11,312 nucleotides of DNA from Bacteroidales bacterium UBA1722 (GCA_002317435.1 DCIQ01000104.1:25493-36804), one strand, 5' to 3'. Shown: positions 1 to 7,417, counted from the stretch's first letter. A program made the numbers and translations. Notes: generated from the letters alone by a model not told the origin.

Positions 1-1061
1 CACCAGGCAAGCCTCTCCCCTATCGGTTCCTTTCTGGAAGGGTGGATGGAGAGAGCCTCCCGCTCATCCACGAGGTCATTCGTGCATACCATCTGAGAAT
101 TCGGTATCATCCGCTGGGATCTGCATTGCGCTTCGCGCAATAAAGCCCCCCACACACCTTTTCCCCGTTCTCTCGGATCGTAGATGTACGGAGCGATCTC
201 CACGAAATAGAAAGGAATGTCACCGAGGGCGAAGTCCTCCCGCCATCTGGAGACCATGGCCTGCAACTTGGCGGAATATGTGGCATGGGCACCCACATTC
301 GAGCATCCCTGATAGAAAATGATTCCCTTTACGGTGTACCGTGTCAGGGGTTTGAGCATCCCGTTGTACATGATATACGGGGCATTCATCCCCGCCGTGG
401 CCGGTGTCCCGTCGAATCTCTCCAGTGCGGAACAGTCCACATCCGGAAAACGGCGCAGGTCTTCTTCCGCCATCCAGGCTTCTATCCCGGTACCGCCCCA
501 GGAGGAGACGATCATCCCTACGGGAATCCCGAGGGCAGCATAAAGGTGTTTAGCATAGAACCATGCGACCGCGCTCCACATGGGCAGGACATCGGGCGAC
601 GCCGTCTCCCACACACCCGGAACATCCCGGACAGGGGTAAGAGACACCTGTCTCTCAGCCGTGAAGCACCGGATTTCATAATACCCGCGGCATTCGGCGA
701 TCTCCCTGTTGGAACCTTCCACCGGTGCCCTCCAGTATCCTTTCAGCCTCATCTCCATATTGGACTGGCCACCGGCGAGCCAAACTTCTCCGAAAAGAAT
801 GTTCCTTACCGTGAGTGTCCTGTCTCCCGCGGAGATGATGATGGTATGGGGAAGATGGTCGGCGGCAGGCACCGGGACCGGAAATTCCCAGTATCCTCCG
901 ACCGGACTGGCTGAAAAGAGATTCTCCATCCAGTCGCACGAGAGAGTTACAGGCGAATCGGAAGCATCATACCATCCCCAGATACGAACCACGGCATTTT
1001 GCTGAAGCACCATATTGTCCCCTACCAGAGAGGGAAGCCTGAGGGGGGAAGTTCCTTCCAT
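1..1061 (-). CDS. Sialate O-acetylesterase-family (SASA, SGNH-type) esterase, 3' end cut by window edge
   Basis: Reading the minus strand from 1061 gives 353 uninterrupted codons that continue past the window edge. The family removes O-acetyl groups from sialic acid or other acetylated sugars. Visible motifs: the N-terminal strand GDNMVLQQ (residues 14-21); GGQSNM with nucleophile Ser100; SSWGGT (186-191); YQGCSN (250-255), where this family usually reads YQGESN; and the catalytic-His block, SIHP with His340, about 11 residues after Asp329. Only the end of the protein is missing. The chosen ATG shares its A with the TGA of the upstream dikinase gene (TGATG), which suggests translational coupling. 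An alternative ATG at 1076 would add five residues. Neither start gives a signal peptide, and no hydrophobic stretch lies in the frame just upstream, although homologues are normally exported. The family call is firm; the substrate is not known and need not be sialic acid. Confidence 0.88.
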   Translation of the reverse strand, partial: MEGTSPLRLPSLVGDNMVLQQNAVVRIWGWYDASDSPVTLSCDWMENLFSASPVGGYWEFPVPVPAADHLPHTIIISAGDRTLTVRNILFGEVWLAGGQSNMEMRLKGYWRAPVEGSNREIAECRGYYEIRCFTAERQVSLTPVRDVPGVWETASPDVLPMWSAVAWFYAKHLYAALGIPVGMIVSSWGGTGIEAWMAEEDLRRFPDVDCSALERFDGTPATAGMNAPYIMYNGMLKPLTRYTVKGIIFYQGCSNVGAHATYSAKLQAMVSRWREDFALGDIPFYFVEIAPYIYDPRERGKGVWGALLREAQCRSQRMIPNSQMVCTNDLVDEREALSIHPSRKEPIGERLAW

Positions 1062-3451
1062 CACACCAGAGCACATCTCTCGTCGATGAATACCATCCCG
1101 GTATTTCCGTCGATGGTAAGCATATCGCCCGTATGTATCTCATCCATCACGTCAGGGACGTTCACTATGGACGGAAGCGCATATTCTCTGGCCACCACGA
1201 TACCGTGGGAAAGGGCTGAACCTATCTCTGTAACCAATCCACCGATTATATTGTAATACGGAGTCCAGCCTATGTCGGTGCAGGCGGCCACCATTATCTC
1301 CCCGTTCTCCAGACTGGCGGCATCCTCCTCATTCCTCACGACACGTGCCTTGCCGGAAACAGTTCCCCTGGATACGGGGGTACCCTGGAAAGAGGTGGCT
1401 GAAGAATCGGTCTCACGGGCGGAAACCGGACGGGGAATACCCAAAGTCACGAACGGGAATTTCATGCTCTCCTGCTGGGGGAATATGCGGCGGCGGGCAA
1501 GCGCCTTCTTCACCAGGGACATCTCCCCTTCAAGAAGTCTTCCCACCTCCTCCTGTGTAAGGAAATAAACGGCATCCACGTCAGGCAGCAGACCCGCATC
1601 GGTCATAAGTTCAGAAAGCCGCCTGTATGCCTGTTTGAAGAGGTCGAGGGCGAAAATCACCTTCGACTTGGTGTATTCGCGGTAGCAGACGCCCTTGCGG
1701 GCCTTCTCCACATATTTCATCATCCGCTGCTTCTTGCCGCCCTGACACTTATAGAGGAGTTCATCGGCATACTCCGTCCAAGGTTTGGCTAAAACGGCAT
1801 TATCCGAACCGGAAGAGGCAAGCACGCTCTTCAGACTGGTGAAGAAGGACTTGCGGTTCTGGTTCCAGGAGAGGGAACGGATTTCCATCTCGCGGATGCC
1901 GCGGTGTCCGTGCTTGGACATAAATGTCCTGTAAGCCTCCTTTACGACGTCACTTGCGCGGTTCACCATATAATCGGCCAGCTGTTCGACGGAATAGCCT
2001 GCCGCATCGGGGGCATCCTCCAGAATCAGTTGCGAGAGGGAACGCATCATCCTGAGCACGTTCGCGCTCTCGAAATCCTCTATCTGGGTCAGGCATCCTG
2101 CCAGTATGGCCTGCAACTGGTTCCTGTCCTCGAAGTCTTTTTCCAGAAAAAGGGTCAGCATATTGGTGGCCCCTCCGGAATAGTATGAAGTGCAATAGTG
2201 ATAGTAATGGACCTTCTTGAAGAGTTCGAAATTCTCCAGAATCTGCCTGTAGATGTCGTGCATATCCCGGGTAAGATCGAACTTCAGTCTGGCGATGGTC
2301 CTGTCCATCCCCCTTCTGGCAGCCTCTCCGCTGAACACTAGTTTCATATATGGAATGGTATGGAGTATCTTCTTCCATACCGGGTCCTCCTTCATGTCCA
2401 CGTCCGGATATTCCGTCAGTTCATGTCCGCAGAGAATGATGTCCAGCGTATGCTTGGCCGTCCCGAAAGTCTGATGACAAGTTCTGTACATGTTGGTCAT
2501 ATTGAAGAACATGTGGTTATAGTACGAGGAGATGTAGGTATATGGAGGGGTGGACTCGGGCATGCAGTGCATCTCTACCAGAGTAGCCTTCACGCCATAA
2601 TCCAGAGCATACATATTGGTGCTGAGGTTCAGCGGAGTCACCGCCCCGGGCATCACCTCACCGATATTTCCGGTAGTGTTCACGCAGTGTTCCCCGTCCA
2701 CGACGCTGTCCAGTTCATTCACCGTCACCGACTCCTCGATGGTGATGGGGCGCGCCTGCAGCCACTGAACCTTTCCGTCCCGATCCACCGCCCACTCCAG
2801 ATCCATAGGCTGGCCGAAGAGTTCTTCAGTTTTCTTTCCGCCTTCGGCAATATATACTGCCTCCGATTCCGTCAGCACCGGATTTTCAGGCATCGTCTCC
2901 ACTCTCCCGTCGATAACCAGATACTGCTGTGCGGCCATTTTCCCGGAGACCAGATTCTCTCCCAGCCCGGGCACGGCTTCCACCAGTATGGCACCCGGTC
3001 TCATGGGAGCCTTGGTGAAGATTACTCCGGCGCATCTGGCGTCGACCATCTTCTGAACCACCACGGTCATCCGGCACTCGGCGGACTGGAGAAACGTCCT
3101 GGCATAATGCTCGGCGGTGACGCTGTGCAGCGAAGCCACACAATCCCTGACGGCCTGTTTGAAAGCCTCCGTACCGCTCACGTTCAGAAATGTAGAGAAC
3201 TGCCCCGCGGCGGAATAATCGTTCCCGTCCTCGAGGGAGGCTGAAGAACGGACGGAAACTTCCCCGAATCCGCTTGATTCATATTTCGCTGCGGCAGCCT
3301 CGAACGAATCATTTTCATCAATATCTGTTACGATAAATCCTTCGGGGACGGCATATCCGAAACGGATAAGCCCGTTGAGTCCCCTGGCCTTGCCGCCCAC
3401 CTGAGAGAGGAGTTCGGCCGGAATGGCCTGCAAATCGATGATTTTGGTCAT
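1061..3451 (-). CDS. Rifampin phosphotransferase (RPH)-like dikinase: PPDK/PEP-synthase ATP domain plus C-terminal phosphohistidine domain
   Basis: This is a 796-residue cytoplasmic protein without a signal peptide. The N-terminal ATP-binding domain (about 1-237) keeps VGGKARGL (18-25), VRSSAS with Arg68, VVQKM (131-135) followed by AGVIFT, PGLGENLVSG (161-170), DLEW (217-220) and QARPIT (232-237). A linker carries GEVMPGAVTPL (264-274), and the middle, to about 680, is helical. The C-terminal swivelling domain holds LSHGIVVAREYALP with phospho-acceptor His749. No PEP/pyruvate TIM barrel follows, so this is neither PEP synthase nor pyruvate phosphate dikinase. The order ATP domain, substrate domain, His domain matches RPH, which transfers the beta-phosphate of ATP to rifampicin. 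From memory of Listeria RPH, CTDIGWTP...GLVTEIG and YREYTKSK...DVDAVYFL also match. Between the Lys and Arg motifs it is roughly 45-50 residues shorter than that protein. The substrate is unknown; antibiotic inactivation is possible but unproven. It has its own promoter and overlaps the esterase gene. Confidence 0.82.
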   Translation of the reverse strand: MTKIIDLQAIPAELLSQVGGKARGLNGLIRFGYAVPEGFIVTDIDENDSFEAAAAKYESSGFGEVSVRSSASLEDGNDYSAAGQFSTFLNVSGTEAFKQAVRDCVASLHSVTAEHYARTFLQSAECRMTVVVQKMVDARCAGVIFTKAPMRPGAILVEAVPGLGENLVSGKMAAQQYLVIDGRVETMPENPVLTESEAVYIAEGGKKTEELFGQPMDLEWAVDRDGKVQWLQARPITIEESVTVNELDSVVDGEHCVNTTGNIGEVMPGAVTPLNLSTNMYALDYGVKATLVEMHCMPESTPPYTYISSYYNHMFFNMTNMYRTCHQTFGTAKHTLDIILCGHELTEYPDVDMKEDPVWKKILHTIPYMKLVFSGEAARRGMDRTIARLKFDLTRDMHDIYRQILENFELFKKVHYYHYCTSYYSGGATNMLTLFLEKDFEDRNQLQAILAGCLTQIEDFESANVLRMMRSLSQLILEDAPDAAGYSVEQLADYMVNRASDVVKEAYRTFMSKHGHRGIREMEIRSLSWNQNRKSFFTSLKSVLASSGSDNAVLAKPWTEYADELLYKCQGGKKQRMMKYVEKARKGVCYREYTKSKVIFALDLFKQAYRRLSELMTDAGLLPDVDAVYFLTQEEVGRLLEGEMSLVKKALARRRIFPQQESMKFPFVTLGIPRPVSARETDSSATSFQGTPVSRGTVSGKARVVRNEEDAASLENGEIMVAACTDIGWTPYYNIIGGLVTEIGSALSHGIVVAREYALPSIVNVPDVMDEIHTGDMLTIDGNTGMVFIDERCALV

Positions 3452-3472
3452 AGCACACTAATAACGGTGCCG

Positions 3473-3480
3473 CAAATATA
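3473..3480 (-). promoter_or_regulatory. -7 promoter box (TATATTTG) of the RPH-like/esterase operon
   Basis: The minus strand reads TATATTTG, an exact match to the Bacteroidota TAnnTTTG consensus, 21 nt upstream of the dikinase ATG. The implied leader is very short. A TTG lies upstream, but closer than the usual -33 spacing, so the -33 element is weak or absent. No clear Shine-Dalgarno sequence lies before the ATG, which is normal in this phylum. Confidence 0.65.
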
Positions 3481-3485
3481 CAAAA

Positions 3486-3517
3486 GTTTAACCAATCGGT
3501 TTAACTTCCCGGTTAAA
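3486..3517. repeat. Cluster of GTTTAAC repeats between the GH92 stop and the dikinase promoter
   Basis: The plus strand carries GTTTAAC at 3486-3492 and again at 3499-3505, a perfect 7-bp direct repeat with a 13-bp period. An inverted copy follows: TTTAAC (3500-3505) pairs exactly with GTTAAA (3512-3517) across six bases, overlapping the TAA stop of the GH92 gene. The block abuts the -7 box of the dikinase gene at the usual position of an operator or of the -33 region. The stem is AT-rich and has no T-tract, so it would be a poor intrinsic terminator. The repeats are plain; their role as a regulator site is inferred. Confidence 0.45.
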
Positions 3518-5867
3518 GATTCTGTCTGGGACCCGTAAGTGAATAAGGCTTGTCCCCGGGAGCGGTTCCGCGTCTCCTGTCAGGTTTCGATGTCATCATG
3601 AATTCGAGCGTCCCTCCGTCCAGAATGTCGGAATGTGTGATATACATCTTCGTATAGGGCTTTCCGTTCAGGAGAATCCTCTTCACGTAACGGTTTTCGT
3701 CAGAGACGCCGGAGGCCTTGATTTCGAACTTATTGCCGTCAGGCAGAGATATCACCGCATAAGGGAGATATGGTGCTCCTATCACATATTGGTCGCTGCC
3801 GGGACAGACCGGATAGAATCCCATGGCGCTGAAAATGTACCAGGCGCTCATCTGACCGCAGTCGTCATTTCCTCCGAGGCCGTGCATGACGGGTTTGTAC
3901 ATCTTGTTCATGATCTCCCGGAGCCAGTACTGGGTCTTCCAGGGCCGGGAGGTCCAGACATACAGATACGGGACGTGATGGCTCGGCTCGTTTCCGTGGA
4001 CGTACCCGCCCACGAGGCAGGACTCGGTCACGTCTTCCGTCTCCTCGAAGAACTCGGAGGGAAGTGTCATGGTGAACAGACTGTCGAGTCCGGCGATGAA
4101 TTTCTTATCCCCTCCCATAAGTTCCATCATTCCGTACACGTCCTGTGGAGCATGATATGAGAAATTCAGGGAATTGCCCTCTATGAACCCCTGTCCGGAA
4201 GTACTCAGGGCATTGAAATCCGCACGGAAAGTCCCATCACTCCTTCTGGCCCTGGCCAGCCCTATGGAAGTGTCATAGACGTTCCGATAGTTAAGCGCCC
4301 TGGACCTGTATATGTCGGCGATATCACTCCGTCCGGATGACAGAGCTGCATTGTAGATGGTCCAGTCATCGTATGAATACTCCAGAGTATTGCTCGCGCT
4401 GGTGGAAGACTTTTCGTCAGGCACGTATCCGTATTTCCTGTAGTCCCCTACACCGCTGTAATAATCCACGTTCGAAGTGGATACCATAGCTTCCAAAGCG
4501 GCGTCAGCATCTATGTCCAGCCCCTTCGCGATGGCATCCGAAAGGACGGAGACCGCGTGATATCCGCTCATGCACCAGTTTTCATTGCCCATGTGGCTCC
4601 AGACGGGAAGCATGCCGTGGACGCTCTGGCGATAATGGGCGAGCATGGAATTTATCATATCCTTCTCCCTGTCCGGTTTGAAAAGAGTCAGGAAAGGATG
4701 TTCCGCACGATAGGTGTCCCAGAGGGAAAACACGGTGTAGTTGGTGAAGCCGTCGGCATGATGCACGCCGTGGTCCAGACCACGGTAAGCCCCGTCCACA
4801 TCCATATAGACGGAAGGATTTATCATCGTATGGTACAGAGACGTATAGAACATCACCTTCTGACCGTCGGTCCCCTCCACATCTATTCCGGAGAGCTCCT
4901 TCTCCCAGGCCGCGCCGGCCTCACCGGCCACCTGATCGAAACTCTTCCCTTCCGCCTCGGCTTTCAGATTCTTCAAGGCACCTTCCACGCTCACGGCGGA
5001 GAGGCCCACCTTAATCACCAGTTCCGGACGGGAGGCAGTGCCGAATCCGAACCATGCCACCAACTTCCGTCCTGCCATCTCAGGAAAGTTATGGCGCTGG
5101 TCGAATTTGCCCCACCCTCCGTTGTATTTCTTCGGACCGAAATCCTCGAAACCGTATTCCGTGACAGGCTGGGAGAGCGAGATGGCGAAATAGGTGTAAT
5201 CGGTCCTGGCCCATCCGTTGGTAATCCTGTACCCTGTAAGAAGAGTATCATTCTCCACTCTGAGTTCGGCCCAGAGCGTTTTTCCGTCGTAATTATAGAT
5301 TCCGTGATTCAGATCGACGACTATGTGCCCGTCCTCCCCTTTCGGGAACGAGTACCTGTGGACTCCCACCCTCTGTGTGGCGGTAAGTTCGGCACGGATG
5401 CCGTAGTCCGTGAGATCTACGGCATAATACCCCGCTTTCGAGACTTCCCCTTCGTGGGAGAAACGCGAACGATAGCCGGCATCGGGATCATCCGCCGTAC
5501 CGGGATGCAGCTTCACGGGACCTGTAGCCGGCATTATGAGAATGTCTCCCAGGTCCGAGTGGCCGGTACCGCTGAAGTGGGTATGGCTGAATCCGACTAT
5601 GGTGCAGTCGGAGTAGCGGTATCCGGCACAGTATTCATATACCCGGGGCTGATATTTCCCGTCTATGTTATGGGGGATGGTGTCGGTATCAGGGCTTAAC
5701 TGTATGCCGCCGAACGGGACGCAGGCTCCCGGAAAGGTATGCCCCATCCCGTCACATCCGATAAAGGGGTCCACATAGTCGGCATGTCTGTTCTGGGCGA
5801 CAGCCTGTATGCCCATCATACAGATGGCAGAAACCGCCATCACTATCATATTCGCTCCGGTCTTCAT
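3513..5867 (-). CDS. Secreted GH92 family alpha-mannosidase
   Basis: A 784-residue protein of normal GH92 length. These enzymes are calcium-dependent inverting exo-alpha-mannosidases that trim N-glycans and mannans. Residues 1-24 form a Sec signal peptide: a basic start, a hydrophobic core, and AVA before Gln25. There is no lipobox Cys, so it is probably a soluble periplasmic or secreted protein. The mature N-terminus begins with YVDPFIG (31-37), the usual start of the GH92 beta-sandwich. The (alpha/alpha)6 catalytic domain shows FIEGNS with Glu563 (likely catalytic acid), HGNEPSHHVPYLY with Glu627, and GNDDCGQMSAW with Asp668/Asp669 (likely base region), then GFYPVCPGSDQY. All key blocks are intact. 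Linkage preference (1,2, 1,3 or 1,6) cannot be read safely from the sequence. It has its own promoter, and no SusC/SusD pair is visible in the window. The start is supported by the signal peptide directly after the ATG. Confidence 0.95.
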   Translation of the reverse strand: MKTGANMIVMAVSAICMMGIQAVAQNRHADYVDPFIGCDGMGHTFPGACVPFGGIQLSPDTDTIPHNIDGKYQPRVYEYCAGYRYSDCTIVGFSHTHFSGTGHSDLGDILIMPATGPVKLHPGTADDPDAGYRSRFSHEGEVSKAGYYAVDLTDYGIRAELTATQRVGVHRYSFPKGEDGHIVVDLNHGIYNYDGKTLWAELRVENDTLLTGYRITNGWARTDYTYFAISLSQPVTEYGFEDFGPKKYNGGWGKFDQRHNFPEMAGRKLVAWFGFGTASRPELVIKVGLSAVSVEGALKNLKAEAEGKSFDQVAGEAGAAWEKELSGIDVEGTDGQKVMFYTSLYHTMINPSVYMDVDGAYRGLDHGVHHADGFTNYTVFSLWDTYRAEHPFLTLFKPDREKDMINSMLAHYRQSVHGMLPVWSHMGNENWCMSGYHAVSVLSDAIAKGLDIDADAALEAMVSTSNVDYYSGVGDYRKYGYVPDEKSSTSASNTLEYSYDDWTIYNAALSSGRSDIADIYRSRALNYRNVYDTSIGLARARRSDGTFRADFNALSTSGQGFIEGNSLNFSYHAPQDVYGMMELMGGDKKFIAGLDSLFTMTLPSEFFEETEDVTESCLVGGYVHGNEPSHHVPYLYVWTSRPWKTQYWLREIMNKMYKPVMHGLGGNDDCGQMSAWYIFSAMGFYPVCPGSDQYVIGAPYLPYAVISLPDGNKFEIKASGVSDENRYVKRILLNGKPYTKMYITHSDILDGGTLEFMMTSKPDRRRGTAPGDKPYSLTGPRQNL

Positions 5868-5884
5868 CTTTACGCTTCAGTGGA

Positions 5885-5899
5885 AGAGAATCGTTCTCT
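5885..5899 (-). repeat. Small inverted repeat in the GH92 leader
   Basis: AGAGAA and TTCTCT form a perfect 6-bp stem around a 3-nt loop, between the -7 box and the GH92 ATG, so it would be transcribed in the 5' untranslated region. It is too short to call a riboswitch or a terminator. It could be a binding site or chance. Confidence 0.3.
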
Positions 5900-5913
5900 C
5901 ATTCAATCGGATG

Positions 5914-5921
5914 CAAATATA
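5914..5921 (-). promoter_or_regulatory. -7 promoter box (TATATTTG) of the GH92 gene
   Basis: The minus strand reads TATATTTG, an exact TAnnTTTG match, 46 nt upstream of the GH92 ATG. A TTTG sits upstream within a T-rich stretch, with 16 nt between the two elements. This is slightly short of usual -33/-7 spacing but plausible. The mannosidase can therefore be transcribed independently of the polymerase gene before it. Confidence 0.68.
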
Positions 5922-5957
5922 AAGAATTATTCTGGAACAAAAATAAATATCGGACGT

Positions 5958-7310
5958 TCACATCACAAGATGCCGCTCCATAACCCTTCCGTCGGGGTCT
6001 TTCACTTCGAAGCAGTCGGTACCGTCGGCATACCGATGTCTTTCGAACGTATAGCTGCGGTTTTCCCTGACGGCCCGCTTGGCGGCCGAAAGGGCCGACT
6101 CTCCGGACTCATATGAAAAGGTCAGCACCTTCTCCCGTCCTCCGGACTGATGACGGGATGATTCATGCAAAGCCATTCCGGCATCATAGTCCCTGTCCCA
6201 TTCACGGTAATATTCCATCTTGGAATAATCTTCGAAAAGAAGAAGCTGTTCAGTCCTGTCGTGAGTCAGTTTGAAAACTCCCAGACCGACCTGACGTAAA
6301 GGCGTGACCCTGTCCCATATCGAGGGAATCATCATCCGTGCTTCATTCAGTATCAAGGCAGTTACGTCAGTCGGCTGACGCAGGCTGCACTGTCTGGAGT
6401 GCACTTCGAAATCCTTGGTCTTCACGAAGACCGATACCCCTCCGGCCCTGAAATCATCCAAACGGATACGATGGGCCACTTCGACGGCGACATTGAAAAG
6501 TTCCCGATCGAGAAGGGATGAATCCGTAATGTCTCTCCTGAACGTGCGTTCGGCACTGTAGCTCTTCGCTTCCGTTTCTCCTGTTTCTACCGGACTGTCA
6601 TCGATTCCGTTGGCGCTGTCATGAAGTTGCGATGCATATTTCTGCCCTACGATACCGATAAGAGGACCCATAGCCGTCTTCGCAAGTTTCCCGATGGTAT
6701 CCAGTCCATAAGCCACCAGTCTCTCTTCCGTCCTCTTCCCCACCCACAGCAAATCCCTTACTGACAGCGGCCACATCTTAGTCTGTATCTCATCGGTCCA
6801 CAGAGTATGCACCTTATCGGGCTTTTCGAAGTCCGATGCCATCTTGGCCAGCAGTTTGTTGGAACCGACACCCACATTTACGGTAAACCCCAGCCGTGAC
6901 CTGACCTCTTCCCTCAGAGCATCGGCCACCGCGACCGGATCCCTGCCATTCAGGAACTCAGTCATCTCGATGAAACACTCATCGATACTGAACTGCTGCA
7001 GAACAGGAGAATAAGTCCGGCATATCGCGATGAAATTATCGGAACATCTCCTGTACCACGCCCAGTCACTATGCACGACGACCAGTCCAGGACATTTGCG
7101 GAGGGCCATGGACAGCGGTTCGGCAGTATTGATTCCATACTTTTTACACGGAATGGACTTGGCCGCTATTATGCTGCGTCTGTCATCCGGATCACCGGAC
7201 ACTACAGACGGCACAAGCCTTATATCGCTTCCGCCTTCGGAAAGAATCTTGACGGCCGACCACGACACGAATGCGCTGTTGACATCTATATGAAAAACGA
7301 CACGCTTCAT
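5958..7310 (-). CDS. Y-family (translesion) DNA polymerase, DinB/UmuC superfamily, with extended C-terminal tail
   Basis: Error-prone polymerase that copies past damaged bases. Numbering is from the ATG at 7310, giving 450 residues. Palm catalytic acids are Asp9 (HIDVNSAF) and Asp110/Glu111 (FSIDECF). Phe14 is in the steric-gate position that excludes ribonucleotides. Also visible: the fingers region GDPDDRRSIIAAKS, VGVGSNKLLAKMASDFEKP, a helix-hairpin-helix thumb (VGKRTEERLVAYGL), a little-finger domain, and a beta-clamp-binding motif QLLLF (355-359). Clamp motifs normally end these proteins, but here 91 residues follow. The start at 7310 is preferred because family members begin at this point and AGGGA sits six bases before it; an ATG at 7331 would add seven residues. 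No umuD-like partner is adjacent, which favours a Pol IV-type stand-alone role over Pol V. No recognisable SOS box was seen. Confidence 0.92.
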   Translation of the reverse strand: MKRVVFHIDVNSAFVSWSAVKILSEGGSDIRLVPSVVSGDPDDRRSIIAAKSIPCKKYGINTAEPLSMALRKCPGLVVVHSDWAWYRRCSDNFIAICRTYSPVLQQFSIDECFIEMTEFLNGRDPVAVADALREEVRSRLGFTVNVGVGSNKLLAKMASDFEKPDKVHTLWTDEIQTKMWPLSVRDLLWVGKRTEERLVAYGLDTIGKLAKTAMGPLIGIVGQKYASQLHDSANGIDDSPVETGETEAKSYSAERTFRRDITDSSLLDRELFNVAVEVAHRIRLDDFRAGGVSVFVKTKDFEVHSRQCSLRQPTDVTALILNEARMMIPSIWDRVTPLRQVGLGVFKLTHDRTEQLLLFEDYSKMEYYREWDRDYDAGMALHESSRHQSGGREKVLTFSYESGESALSAAKRAVRENRSYTFERHRYADGTDCFEVKDPDGRVMERHLVM

Positions 7311-7349
7311 CCGCTGTCCCTTTCGAACCATTTTCAGTTACGTTTCGCA

Positions 7350-7357
7350 CGAAGGTA
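7350..7357 (-). promoter_or_regulatory. Possible -7 promoter box (TACCTTCG) of the Y-family polymerase gene
   Basis: The minus strand reads TACCTTCG, one mismatch from TAnnTTTG, 39 nt upstream of the preferred ATG at 7310. A TTTTG lies further upstream but closer than normal -33 spacing. A tentative call. Confidence 0.35.
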
Positions 7358-7409
7358 CTGAATTTTTCCAAAACAGATAATGAGGAATATCACAATAAAA
7401 TATTTTAAC

Positions 7410-7417
7410 CATATTTG
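7410..7417 (+). promoter_or_regulatory. Possible -7 promoter box (CATATTTG) of the DUF362/DUF6599 operon
   Basis: CATATTTG differs from TAnnTTTG only in the first base and lies 20 nt before the DUF362 ATG, similar to the spacing at the dikinase promoter. The A+T-rich stretch just upstream includes the 10-bp palindrome AAAATATTTT at 7397-7406. This 106-127 bp region is the divergent promoter region shared with the polymerase gene. Confidence 0.4.

Noticed and set aside
285..914. 209-codon open frame on the plus strand and short minus frames at 107-298 and 676-939
   Set aside because: All overlap the esterase frame, which carries GQSNM, SSWGGT and the SIHP motif without a stop. There is no frameshift in the esterase.
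2360..3244. 294-codon open frame on the plus strand
   Set aside because: Antisense to the ATP domain of the dikinase, whose motifs are all preserved; no family resemblance, His/Arg-rich composition typical of a shadow frame.
1061..3451. Annotation as phosphoenolpyruvate synthase or pyruvate phosphate dikinase
   Set aside because: The protein ends about 47 residues after the phosphohistidine, so the PEP/pyruvate-binding TIM barrel is absent.
3500..3517. Intrinsic terminator after GH92
   Set aside because: The stem is six AT-rich pairs and no T-tract follows on the coding strand, so it is a poor terminator.
4557..5699. 380-codon open frame on the plus strand
   Set aside because: It lies fully antisense to the intact GH92 gene, has no recognisable motif or domain, and is a side effect of GH92 codon use.
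5958..7310. UmuC subunit of Pol V
   Set aside because: The DVNSAF start is UmuC-like, but there is no umuD neighbour and the overall motif set and clamp motif fit a stand-alone Y-family polymerase.
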